From Massilia sp. METH4 (lineage in GTDB: Bacteria > Pseudomonadota > Gammaproteobacteria > Burkholderiales > Burkholderiaceae_D), in the NCBI RefSeq assembly GCF_037094685.1, contig NZ_CP146614.1, positions 4,898,001-4,962,000 of the forward strand: a DNA stretch of 64,000 nucleotides, read 5' to 3'. This document shows, one piece after another, positions 45,242 through 54,700 of the stretch (within the stretch, counting starts at the first letter, position 1; every line of letters begins with the position of its first letter). The notes below the pieces were generated by a model. It made no database searches, had not been told where the DNA came from, and was given only the letters and a program-made list of their open reading frames with translations. Both the position numbers and the translations under genes were made by a program.

Positions 45242-46765
45242 TCAGAACTGGAAATACAGGAAATCGGTGGGCCGGTTCAGCGACAGCACGCCGGCAAGGG
45301 CCAGCGCGCCTGCCAGTACCGCATGGCGGCGGGCGGGCCGCCATGCCAGCCGCGCGCCATCGGCGTCCAGGGCATCCAGCGCGGGTGCGAAGCGGTGCAT
45401 GATCTGCTGCGTGTTCGGCATCGCGAAGGCGATGGCACCGGCGGCGGCCACCCAGCACCAGGTCTCGACGAAGCGCGCCGTCCCCCCCTGGTACCAGCCG
45501 ATGCCGATGGCGTCGAGCGCACCCTTCAGCCAGCCCAGATGGGCGCCGAGCGTGGCCGGCAGCTCCACGCCGTGCAGGCCGGCCATGCCCGCGAGGATGG
45601 GCATGGCCGTGGCCAGGTCCGGCGCACGGAAGAATACCCAGGCCACGCAGACGGCGGCAAAGGTCAGCGCCCAGCCGGCGAGCCTGCCGGGTAGGCCGCC
45701 GCGCCAGCCCATGCGCTGCGCGAAGCCGCGCCATGCCTGGGCGATAACGAGGTACAGGCCATGCAGGCCGCCCCAGATCACGTAGTTCCAGCCGGCGCCG
45801 TGCCACAGGCCGCCCAGCAGCATCGTCGCCATCAGGTTGGCGGAGCGTCGCGCCGCGCCCTTGCGATTGCCGCCCAGCGGGATGTACAGGTAGTCGCGCA
45901 GGAAGCGCGACAGCGTCATGTGCCAGCGGCGCCAGAACTCCATGATCGAGGCGGCCTTGTAGGGGGAGGCGAAGTTCAGCGGCAGCCGCACGCCGAACAG
46001 CCGGGAAAGGCCGATGGCCATGTCGGAATAGCCGGAAAAGTCGAAGTACAGCTGGAAGGCGTAGGCCAGCACGCCGCCCCAGGCCACCAGCAGCGACACG
46101 CCCTGCGGCTCGGCGAACAGCACGTTCGCATGCGGCGCCAGGTTGTCGGCGACAAGGACCTTCTTGGCCAGTCCGATGAAGAAGATCGTCGCGCCGACCG
46201 CGAAGTTGTCGAAGTGCGGCCAGCGGTTCCTCTCGTTGGCGAACTGCGGCATCATCTCGCCGTGGTGCAGGACCGGGCCCGCGACCAGGTGTGGGAAATA
46301 GGTCACGAACAGCAAATAATGGAGGAAGCGGCTTTCGCTGACGTGGCCGCGCGCGGTGTCGACCAGGAAGGCGATCTGGGTGAAGGTGAAAAACGAGATC
46401 CCGATCGGCAGGACGATGTGCAAGGCGGGCAGTTGCCAGCCCGTCGCTTGCGCCACGCTGGCGGCGAAGAACCCGGCATATTTGTACCAGCCCAGCAGGG
46501 CAAGATTGCCGGCCAGCGCCGCGACCAGCCAGCGCTGACGCGCGGCGCCCCCGGCCGCGCGGATCTGCAGCGAGCATGCGTAATTGCCGGCGATCGAGGC
46601 GAGCAGCAGCGGCAGGTAGCGCATGTCCCACCACGCATAGAAGAACAGCGAGGCGAGTGCCAGCACGAGGTTGCCGTACTCGCGGCCGCGCCGCGCGGCG
46701 GCGAAGTACGCCAGCAGGACGACGGGCAGGAAGCCGAACAGGAACGCGTGCGAATTGAACAGCAT
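45242..46765 (-). CDS. MBOAT-family O-acyltransferase (AlgI-like)
   Basis: A 507-residue polytopic membrane protein with the AlgI/DltB family pattern: LFFYAWWDMRYL, LPIGISFFTFTQIAFLVD, FSGYSDMAIG, the RRWHMTLSRFLRDYLYIPLGG block, and the catalytic histidine in GGLWHGAGWN (H322). It should take an acyl group, usually acetyl, from the cytosol for transfer in the periplasm. The start at 46765 follows CGAGGATC; an in-frame extension upstream would cross the promoter. It is followed immediately by the SGNH-like gene. Confidence 0.92.
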   Translation of the reverse strand: MLFNSHAFLFGFLPVVLLAYFAAARRGREYGNLVLALASLFFYAWWDMRYLPLLLASIAGNYACSLQIRAAGGAARQRWLVAALAGNLALLGWYKYAGFFAASVAQATGWQLPALHIVLPIGISFFTFTQIAFLVDTARGHVSESRFLHYLLFVTYFPHLVAGPVLHHGEMMPQFANERNRWPHFDNFAVGATIFFIGLAKKVLVADNLAPHANVLFAEPQGVSLLVAWGGVLAYAFQLYFDFSGYSDMAIGLSRLFGVRLPLNFASPYKAASIMEFWRRWHMTLSRFLRDYLYIPLGGNRKGAARRSANLMATMLLGGLWHGAGWNYVIWGGLHGLYLVIAQAWRGFAQRMGWRGGLPGRLAGWALTFAAVCVAWVFFRAPDLATAMPILAGMAGLHGVELPATLGAHLGWLKGALDAIGIGWYQGGTARFVETWCWVAAAGAIAFAMPNTQQIMHRFAPALDALDADGARLAWRPARRHAVLAGALALAGVLSLNRPTDFLYFQF

Positions 46766-46796
46766 GATCCTCGGGGTGCGAGATGGACTGTTGGTT

Positions 46797-46837
46797 ATTA
46801 TAAGTTCGGCAATTTGTTCGTTGCCAATGATTATTGG
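46797..46837 (-). promoter_or_regulatory. Promoter candidate of the MBOAT operon
   Basis: On the minus strand, TATAAT (46797-46802) and TTGGCA (46822-46827) are separated by a long 19-base spacer. The perfect inverted repeat CCAAT-GATT-ATTGG (46824-46837) overlaps the -35 and could be an operator. Confidence 0.45.
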
Positions 46838-46960
46838 TTTGCGACCGGTTCGGCGTTGTCGCGAAGGTACGGCGCTACCCGCCGCACGAATCGGCACCCG
46901 GGCCGGCAACCGCCGGGCGGCCTCGGTTACACTCTCCTACCTCGTTTCGCCACCGCCGCC

Positions 46961-47758
46961 ATGGAAGAAATCACCGCCGCCACCTGGACCGACTTCATGC
47001 TGCTCAGCGCCGAGCTCGATGGCTGGGCGTTCCGTGGCCAGCAGGATGCGCGCTGGCCGCTGCTGACCTCGCTGTCGCGCTACCTGAACGCCTATGTGCC
47101 GGACGGGACCAGCTGGCGCATGCGCGAGGAGCGGGCCATCCGCATCTTTCGTCGCAAGGCCCACAACTATCTCGACAACCCGGCCGTGCTGGACAATGCG
47201 CTGCGCTGCCTCGCCCTGATGCAGCACCACGGCGCGCCCACGCGGCTGCTCGACTTCACCAAGTCGCCGTTCGTGGCCATGTTCTTCGCGCTGGAACGGG
47301 CCACGCGCGACGCCGCCATCTATGCCTTGAACACGCCCCGCCTGTGGAGCGCGGCGCCGCGCGGGCAGCCCGGCATGGACCGCAATGCCATCGATCCTCG
47401 ACTGTCCGGTAATTTCGCCCGGCTGTTCCTGCCGAACACGAACGCGATCATCTGGACGGGCGAGCCCACCGAGATGGACCGCCGGCTGGTGGCGCAGTCG
47501 GGCACGCTGGTGGTGCCGGGCATGCTCGACAAGCCGCTCGACGAGATCCTGCGCCACTATGCCGACAGCGCCACGCTGCTCAAGAAGATCGTGCTGCCGA
47601 TCGGCATCCGCGAAGAGGCAATGAAGGCGCTGTACCGCATGAACATCACGAACGCCACGCTGTTCCCCGACCTGGACGGGCTGGCGCGCTCGATCGGCAT
47701 GGAACTGGAAATGGAGTGGCCGGGCGTGGCGGGCAGCCCGGTGCACGGCGACCTGTGA
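46961..47758 (+). CDS. FRG-domain protein
   Basis: A 265-residue cytosolic protein with the FRG domain hallmarks: WAFRGQQDARWPL near the N terminus, then LMQHHGAPTRLLDFTKSPFVAMFFAL. FRG proteins are scattered across bacteria and phages, often in mobile or defence-related regions; their activity is unknown. The ATG at 46961 directly precedes the conserved region. It is divergent from the MBOAT operon with no linked partner gene. Confidence 0.8.
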   Translation: MEEITAATWTDFMLLSAELDGWAFRGQQDARWPLLTSLSRYLNAYVPDGTSWRMREERAIRIFRRKAHNYLDNPAVLDNALRCLALMQHHGAPTRLLDFTKSPFVAMFFALERATRDAAIYALNTPRLWSAAPRGQPGMDRNAIDPRLSGNFARLFLPNTNAIIWTGEPTEMDRRLVAQSGTLVVPGMLDKPLDEILRHYADSATLLKKIVLPIGIREEAMKALYRMNITNATLFPDLDGLARSIGMELEMEWPGVAGSPVHGDL

Positions 47759-47789
47759 ACCCACGCCGCGCCGATCCAACCGTGCTCCG

Positions 47790-47818
47790 TTCCCTCACGG
47801 CATTGCATTGGCTATAAT
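47790..47818 (+). promoter_or_regulatory. Promoter of the TetR gene
   Basis: A perfect -10 TATAAT (47813-47818), 17 bases after a poor -35 TTCCCT (47790-47795). The start codon follows 17 bases later, giving a very short leader. Confidence 0.5.
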
Positions 47819-47835
47819 CGGGCACCCTCGTTTCC

Positions 47836-48492
47836 ATGAGATCCATGCCTTCCACTATCGCCCATGCCCGCGTGCCCAAGCAGGGCCGCAGCCGCCAGTC
47901 GTTCGAGCGCATCATCGAGGCGACCATCGAGCTGCTGCGCGAACGCGCCTACGACCAGATCACGCTGGCCGAGATCTGCCAGCGCTCCGGCGTGTCCACC
48001 GGTTCGCTGTACGGCCGCGTGGATGGCAAGGATGACCTGCTGCGCGTGGTGCAGGTGCGCTTCCTGGAACGCCTGGCCGAGCAGTTCAGCGAGGAAGAGG
48101 CGCGCATCGCCGCCGGCGCGCAAGGACTGGCGCAGGTGGTGCCGGCCGTCGTCACGGGCCTGGGCAACCTGCTGCAGGAAAACGCCAGCGTGCTGCGCTC
48201 GTTCATGCTGCGCGGCGCCGTGGACGAGGTGATCGGCGCGGCCGGCAAGAAGTCGGCGCTGGAAAACCATGCCAAATTCATCCAGCTCGTGCTGTCGTGC
48301 CGCGACGAGATCCGCCACCCGGACCCGGAGCGCGCCGTCGAAACGGGCATGCTGCTGATCTACGCCACGCAAGCGCGCTTCCTGGGCCTGGACAGCACCG
48401 GGCGCCTCGACGAAGCGGGCAGCTGGAAGCAGTTGCTGGCCGACCTGTCGGACATGATGCTGGCCTTCCTGCTGTTCGTGCCCAGGCGCTGA
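47836..48492 (+). CDS. TetR-family transcriptional regulator
   Basis: A 218-residue regulator with a TetR helix-turn-helix (about residues 22-68: IIEATIELLRERAYDQITLA, then EICQRSGVSTGSLYGRVDGKDDL) and a helical ligand domain. It starts at 47836, or at the internal ATG three codons later. It precedes the RibD-like reductase gene on the same strand (96 bases), which may be a target. Ligand unknown. Confidence 0.87.
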   Translation: MRSMPSTIAHARVPKQGRSRQSFERIIEATIELLRERAYDQITLAEICQRSGVSTGSLYGRVDGKDDLLRVVQVRFLERLAEQFSEEEARIAAGAQGLAQVVPAVVTGLGNLLQENASVLRSFMLRGAVDEVIGAAGKKSALENHAKFIQLVLSCRDEIRHPDPERAVETGMLLIYATQARFLGLDSTGRLDEAGSWKQLLADLSDMMLAFLLFVPRR

Positions 48493-48588
48493 TGCCGGCC
48501 GGGCTGGCCGCGCTATACTGTACGCCCCGTTGACCATGCGCCGGGAGCCCGCGCCCGGCACGACTTGCGATCCAGGAGCCGCGACCAG

Positions 48589-49158
48589 ATGAAGACCCAA
48601 TACTACACGGCGACCAGCCTCGATGGCTTCATCGCCACCGAGGACGATTCCATCGACTGGCTGTTCCCCCTCGGCGAGATCGGCGCGTCCAGCTACCCGG
48701 CATTCATCGCCGAGGTGGGCGCGCTGGCGATGGGTTCCACCACCTATGAATGGATGCTGCGCCATGCCGACAAGGTGGCCGAGGAGACCGGTTCGCCCTG
48801 GCCCTACACGCAGCCGGCGTGGATTTTCTCGAGCCGTTCCCACCAGGCCGTCGCCGGCGCCGACATCCGCTTCGTGAGCGGCGACGTGCGCGGCGTGCAT
48901 GCCGACATGGTGGCCGCCGCCGGCGGCAAGAATGTGTGGATCGTGGGCGGCGGCGACCTGGCCGGCCAGTTCCATGATGCCGGCCTGCTCGACGAGTTGA
49001 TCCTGCAGGTCGGCTCCGTCACGCTGGGCAAGGGCCGGCAGCTGTTCCCGCGCCGGGTGCTCAGCCCCGTGCTGAAGCTCCAGTCGGTGCGCCAGATCGG
49101 CACCAGCATGGTCGAGCTGCGCTACGACATCGGCAAGGACACGCCGGCCGGCGGCTAG
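48589..49158 (+). CDS. Dihydrofolate-reductase-like (RibD C-terminal domain) protein
   Basis: A 189-residue protein of the RibD-C/YyaP family: YYTATSLDGFIATEDDSIDW at the N terminus, MGSTTYEWML and NVWIVGGGDLAGQF in the dinucleotide-binding core. It probably binds NADPH and reduces a small molecule; true folate or riboflavin roles are unlikely for stand-alone members. AGGAG lies about 11 bases before the start at 48589. It ends 10 bases from the convergent efflux gene. Confidence 0.82.
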   Translation: MKTQYYTATSLDGFIATEDDSIDWLFPLGEIGASSYPAFIAEVGALAMGSTTYEWMLRHADKVAEETGSPWPYTQPAWIFSSRSHQAVAGADIRFVSGDVRGVHADMVAAAGGKNVWIVGGGDLAGQFHDAGLLDELILQVGSVTLGKGRQLFPRRVLSPVLKLQSVRQIGTSMVELRYDIGKDTPAGG

Positions 49159-49168
49159 GCAGCGCGCT

Positions 49169-50650
49169 TCAGTGCGCGGCTGCGAGCCGCCCGCCGGTGG
49201 CCGGCATCACCTTCGCCAGCCACATCGTGCCGAGGAAGGCGGCGGCCAGCAGGCCGAGGAGCAGCGGCAGCGCATACAGGTAGGCATCCGCGTAGCGCAA
49301 GGCCGCATCGCCCCCGCCGCCGGCCACGCCGAAGAACACGAGGCCCGTCAACGCCACGCCCACGGCGCCGGCGACCTGCTGCACGGCCGTGAACAGGCCC
49401 GCCGCCACGCCCGCGTCGGCGATCGGCACGTCCTGCAGGGTCGCGTTCGACAGTTGCGGGCCGCACAGGCCCATGCCGAGTCCCATGCCGAACTGCGCCG
49501 CCAGCAACGGCGCGTAATGCAACTGGCCGCCGTGCACGGACCACGCGGCCAGCGCGAGACCCGCGCACGAGACGCCGATCCCGATCATCATCACGCGCAC
49601 GCCCAGCCGGCGGAACAGCCAGGGGCCGAGCAGCACGATGCCGCCCATCGCGCCCGCGGCGATCGGCGCGCACGCGTAGGCCATCTCGCTGGCGGAGAGG
49701 CCCAGCCCCGTCTGCAGCACGAAGGTCATGGCCAGCAGGTGGCCCGGCAGGATCGGGTTGATGCACAGGGTGCACAGCAGGCCCAGCGCCACCTTGCGGC
49801 GTTTCAGCAGGGCGGGGTCGACCAGGGCGTTGCCGTGCTTCGCCTGGCGCCAGCGCAGGTAGCGCACCGTGGCCCACGCCAGCGGCACGGCGGCCGCCAG
49901 CAGCACCATCAGGCCGGCCGGCCAGCCGCGCGTGGGCCCCTCGATCAGCGGTGCCAGCAGGGCGAACAGCACGAGCACCGACAGCGCCGCGCCGCCCGTG
50001 TCCACGCGCGTGGCGTTCACGCCGCGGCCGCGCGGCAGCAGCAGCCAGCCGGCGGCAAGGCTGAACAGGCCGATGGGCAGGTTGATCAGGAACGTCAGGC
50101 GCCAGCCCAGGCCGAACCAGTTTGCGTCGATCAGCAAGCCGCCGACGATCGGGCCCAGCGCGGCCGAGAAGCCGCCCAGGAAGCCGAACACCGTATAGAC
50201 CTTGTAGCGCTGCTCCGGCGGATACATCACCTGCACCAGTGCCATCACCTGCGGCACCATCAGCGCCGCGCTGGCTCCTTGCAGCAGGCGCGCGACCTGC
50301 AGGGCGAGGGCATCGGGCGCCAGGCCGCAGGCCAGCGACGTGAGCGTGAAGAGGGCGATCCCGGCCAGGAACATGCGCCGGTAGCCGAGGCTGTCGCCGA
50401 GCCGGCCGCCGGCGATGAGCAGCACGGCGAAGGCCATCGCGTAGCCGGCGATGATCCATTCCAGCGCGGCCTTGCTGGCGCCCATGCCCGATTCGATCGA
50501 GGGGATCGCCACGTTGATGATCGTGGTGTCCAGCAGGTCCATCACGAAGGCGAGGGCCACGGCCACCAGGGCAAGCAGGCGGCGGCGGGGGGTAAATGCG
50601 GCGGCGGCGGCGAAGGCGCTACCCTCCGTGCGCATGACGGTATCGTTCAT
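49169..50650 (-). CDS. DHA2-family (EmrB/QacA-type) drug efflux MFS transporter
   Basis: A 493-residue proton antiporter with fourteen predicted membrane helices. The helix-1 motif LDTTIINVAIPSI is the DHA2 signature and GGRLGDSLGYRRMFL is the helix 2-3 loop. It would export hydrophobic or cationic compounds. It follows the LysR gene by 19 bases on the same strand, so the pair probably forms an operon with local regulation. Confidence 0.88.
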   Translation of the reverse strand: MNDTVMRTEGSAFAAAAAFTPRRRLLALVAVALAFVMDLLDTTIINVAIPSIESGMGASKAALEWIIAGYAMAFAVLLIAGGRLGDSLGYRRMFLAGIALFTLTSLACGLAPDALALQVARLLQGASAALMVPQVMALVQVMYPPEQRYKVYTVFGFLGGFSAALGPIVGGLLIDANWFGLGWRLTFLINLPIGLFSLAAGWLLLPRGRGVNATRVDTGGAALSVLVLFALLAPLIEGPTRGWPAGLMVLLAAAVPLAWATVRYLRWRQAKHGNALVDPALLKRRKVALGLLCTLCINPILPGHLLAMTFVLQTGLGLSASEMAYACAPIAAGAMGGIVLLGPWLFRRLGVRVMMIGIGVSCAGLALAAWSVHGGQLHYAPLLAAQFGMGLGMGLCGPQLSNATLQDVPIADAGVAAGLFTAVQQVAGAVGVALTGLVFFGVAGGGGDAALRYADAYLYALPLLLGLLAAAFLGTMWLAKVMPATGGRLAAAH

Positions 50651-50669
50651 TGCTTCTTCCAGGAGAGGA

Positions 50670-51578
50670 TCAGACGGTGGCGGCCACGCTCACGATGCGC
50701 TCGCGCAGCCAGCGGATCGCCGGGTCGTTGTTGCGGTGCTTGTGCCACTGCAGCATCTGCACGAGCCGAGGGATGCGCGGCGGCGGCTCCCACACGCGCA
50801 CGGGCAGCGTTTGCATCGCCTGCTGCGCGATGCGCCGGTGCACGGTGGCGATACGGTCGGTGCCGATGACGAGCGAGGGCAGTGCGGTCAGCGTGGGCGC
50901 CGTCACTTCCACGCGGCGCTTCACGTCGAAGCTTTCCATGAACCAGCCGTCGAAGGAGGACAGCGGATTGCCGCTGCTAAAGGCCGCCGTCACGTGGCCG
51001 CAGGCCAGGTAATCGTCGAAGGTCAGGCGATCGCGCACGCGGCTGTTTCCCTCCCATGTCACGCACAGGTAGTCGTCCTCGAACAGGGCGGCCGACGGAT
51101 GTTCCTTCGACAGGTATTGCGAAGGAATCACGAGAAAGTCGGCATCGCCCCGTTCCAGCAGGTCGGCCGGCTTGTCGTGCTGGTCGCGCAGGTGCAGGCG
51201 CAGGCCGGGCGCTTCCGCGTGCAGCGCGGCCAGCAGCGGCGGCACCAGCACCGCCGTGGTGTAGTCCGATACCAGCAGCACCACGTCGCGCGACTCGCTG
51301 GCCGGGTCGAAGCGCGGCTGCGTGGCGATCGTGGTGTCGATGCGCATCAGCACTTCGCGCACCGGTTCCACCAGCTCGCGGGCGCGCGGCGTGAGCGTCA
51401 TCTGCCGGCCGGACGCCACCAGCAGGTCGTCGTTGAAGTAGGCCCGCAGCCGCGCCAGCGCGCTGCTCGTGGCGGACTGGCTGAGAAACACTTTTTCGGC
51501 GGCATGCGTGATATTGCGTTCGGTGAGCAGGGCATTCAGGATCACCAGCAGGTTCAGGTCGAGCTTATTGAAACGCAT
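50670..51578 (-). CDS. LysR-type regulator (NodD/SyrM-like N terminus)
   Basis: A 302-residue LysR protein. The helix-turn-helix is MRFNKLDLNLLVILNALLTE, then RNITHAAEKVFLSQSATSSALARLR; this LDLNLL opening is typical of the NodD/LinR group. The effector domain includes VLLVSDY and RGDADFLVIP. It is the first gene of a pair with the DHA2 efflux pump and probably controls it. Confidence 0.87.
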   Translation of the reverse strand: MRFNKLDLNLLVILNALLTERNITHAAEKVFLSQSATSSALARLRAYFNDDLLVASGRQMTLTPRARELVEPVREVLMRIDTTIATQPRFDPASESRDVVLLVSDYTTAVLVPPLLAALHAEAPGLRLHLRDQHDKPADLLERGDADFLVIPSQYLSKEHPSAALFEDDYLCVTWEGNSRVRDRLTFDDYLACGHVTAAFSSGNPLSSFDGWFMESFDVKRRVEVTAPTLTALPSLVIGTDRIATVHRRIAQQAMQTLPVRVWEPPPRIPRLVQMLQWHKHRNNDPAIRWLRERIVSVAATV

Positions 51579-51725
51579 CAGATCTCCGGCGCGAAGCGGT
51601 TGACCCGGCGGACAGGCCGCGGGAAAGCTTTATCATAATCCGAATTCTAATTATGTGCCAACCCCTTGTAGCGGCCGGCCGCCGGGCGCCGGGCCGCGCG
51701 CCGTACCCGGTGCCGGACATTCCCG

Positions 51726-54700
51726 TCAGGTGCGCTCGGCCACGGTCGTGGCAAAGCCATCCAGCAGTTCCAGCACGCGCTGCGACGCCTGCCGTTCCTC
51801 GTCCTGCCCGGCGCCCAGCACGGCCAGGTAGGCCTCGAGCAGGGCGCGCGCGTCGTCCGCCACGTGGGTCCAGTAGCGCTTGGTGCGAATGCGCCGGTAC
51901 AAGTCCTTCATCGACTCGGCGATGTCGGCGGCGTGGGCGGCGAGGTCGCGCTGCAATACGGCCTTGAGGATATCCTGCTCGGACTGGGCCACGATCGACC
52001 AGAACTTCGGGTCGGCATTGGCGGCCAGGTCGATCTCGCGCGCCAGCTCGGCCAGGTCGCGCATCAGTTGCGCCGTCGGGCGGCCGGGCGGCGGAACCGT
52101 GCCGGCCGCCTCGGCCAGCAGGCCGGCGCGCACTTCGCAGGCCAGCCGGGCGCGCATCGGATAGTACTTGTGCAGGTTTTCCAGCGGCGGGCACAGCACG
52201 GCGCGCTCGAAATGCTGGCGCGCCAGCTCCAGGCTGGCCGCCGCGGCCGGGTCGCCGGCGCGGTGCTGGAGCATGCTCACGCGCCGGTATGCATTGCCGA
52301 GCAGGCTGAGGCGGGGCAGGGTGGGCGGCAATTCCTTGACGAGCTTGCCGAGGTTGCCGATCGCTTCCTGCAGTTCCTCGAGCGTCGCGCCCGGCAGGCT
52401 GGCCTGTTCGGCCAGCATTTCGACCGCGTTCAGCGAGGAGCGCCCGTCCGGGGCGTTGATGGCGCGGTGCAGCCATTTCAGGGCTTCCTGCCGGTCCGGC
52501 AGCGCGGCCCAGGCAGCGCCGAATTCCTGGGCCACGTCGCCGCGCGCGGTCCAGCCTTCCGGTTCGAAGTTCTTTTCCAGCCAGGCCAGCCGCTCGCGGT
52601 TGCGCCGGGTATCCTCGTGCGGCGAGTACAGCGCCTCCGTGGCAATGGCTTGCAGCACCAGGTTCAGCGTCATGGGCGACGCCACCCCCGCGTATTCCTC
52701 CTGGGGCGGGGGGTAACGGCTGCCGCTGGCCGCTTTCCAGCTCCAGTCCGGATCGCCGTAGCACTGGTAGGCGGCCCAGGTATTGCCGGTGCGGTCGAGC
52801 TCCCAGGCCGCCAGGCGCGCGGTGCCGACCGCGTCGATGAAGCGCTGGCCGGAGAACAGCTCTTCGTAGAACGTGGTCGCGAACAGTTCGGCGGCCCTGT
52901 CCTCGATGGCCCAGCCGGCCGCGATCACGCAGCGCACGCCGATGTCGATCAGGGCGCCGGCGATGCCCGCGGCGAACGCGGCGCGGTCATACGGCGGTTT
53001 CAGGCTGCCCTGGGCGAGGTGGCAGCAATTCAGGAACACCAGCTCCGGCGTCACGCGCATCGCCATGATCTCGTTCACGCCCAGGTAGGTTGCCTTGCCC
53101 GACAGGACCACGCCGCCATACTCCTTGTCCCCGTCGTCCGCGCAGGCCGGGCCGGTGCCGTGGCCGGCGATGTGCACGATGCGGTAATTGCGCGCGAACA
53201 GCTGGTTGATCACGCGGCGCGCGTTCGCCTGCGGCTCCAGGTTCGTGACCCGGTCGGCGTGGATGCCGAAGGCCGTGCGGGCGGTGGCGGCGATGGCGGC
53301 GGCCTCGCGCTGCGCGCCGGCCAGGCGGCCGTAGGCCGGGTCGGCCAGCGGTTCGCCGATGATCAGCATATTGTCCTCGGTGCCCGCGTCCACCACCTGC
53401 TCGCGATAGGCGGACACGCGCAGCTTGCGGATCACCTTGCAGCGGATCGCCCAGGGCGCCATGTCGTCGCGCCGCACGCCCGGCTGTTCGGGGTCCGTGT
53501 CGAGCAGTTCCCAGGGCAGGGTGGACGTGGTGGCGTCGAGCTCCATCAGCATGCTGGCCGAGCCGGCCAGGTAGGGCTCGATCTCCACCGGGATCAGGAG
53601 GTTGAACAGGGTGCGGCCGATCTGGCCGTCCGAGCGCGCGGAATTGGACGCGCCTTCGACGAGGTCGCGCACCAGCGCGCCCTGGGCCTGCTGAGCGCGT
53701 ACCTCGGTGCGGGCGCGCCGCGTGTCGAGGCTGTAGGCGATCAGCGGCATGCGCGCCGTGCCGCCGTCCATGTGGGTGGCGCTGATGAAGTCGTAGGCGG
53801 CGCCCCGGTAGCTGCTCTCCAGCGGCCGGCGCAGGCTGCCGTCGCCCTGCTGCAGGTAACCCTCCACCACGAGACGCTCCGGCGTGGCCTCGGCCTGCAG
53901 CCGCAGCACGCGCCAGGCGTCGGTGGCGCGGTCCAGGTATACCTCGACGATCGTGAGCGACTCGACGACCGGCCAGCCGACCTCGCGCAGGCGCACGTTG
54001 GCGTCGGTAATGCCCTGCGCCAGCGCCAGCGCGGCGGCGCCGACCGAGACGCCGGAGCCGCCGCTGCCGGCCAGCGCGGCCGCCAGCTCGAAACGTGCCG
54101 GCGGCGCGCCGGTTTCCGTCAGCCGCTCGGCGAAGGCCAGCACGCCGATGCGGATCGTGTAGGCCAGTCGTTGGGCCGTGAGCTTGCCCTCCTCGCCGAG
54201 GCCGACAATAATCGCGGCGCGGGGCCTGGGGATCATGCGCTGCTTGCGCCGCCCGCCATGGTGCTGGCGGCCATTCTCGAAGATCTGGAAACTGCCCAGC
54301 CGGTCCGGGTAGACGCCGGCGCGCAGGGCCTTGGCCATGCGGCCGCCCACCAGCGTATCGACCACCGCCTCGGTGCCGGACAGCGTCATCGACTGGTAGT
54401 GCCCCAGCAGCAGGGGTGCTTTCACGAAGCGCAGGTCGCCGTGGTGGACGCGGATCGTGAGCCGCCCATCGTCCCCGGCCGCCTCGTCGCCGGCCGGCGC
54501 CGTCATCGGCACCACGCCATCCGGCGCGGCGCGGTCCGGCTCGGGGCCGAGGCGGCTGCCGTGCGACAGCGGCCGGCGCTGCGCGCGCGCCGCCTGCGCG
54601 GGGCCGCCCCGGCTGGCGCCGCCGAGGGCGGGCAGGCGCTCCGTGGTGCCCGTGGCCAGCAGGTCGGCCAGCGCGTCGAAATGCCGGGTGGTGCGCGGCA

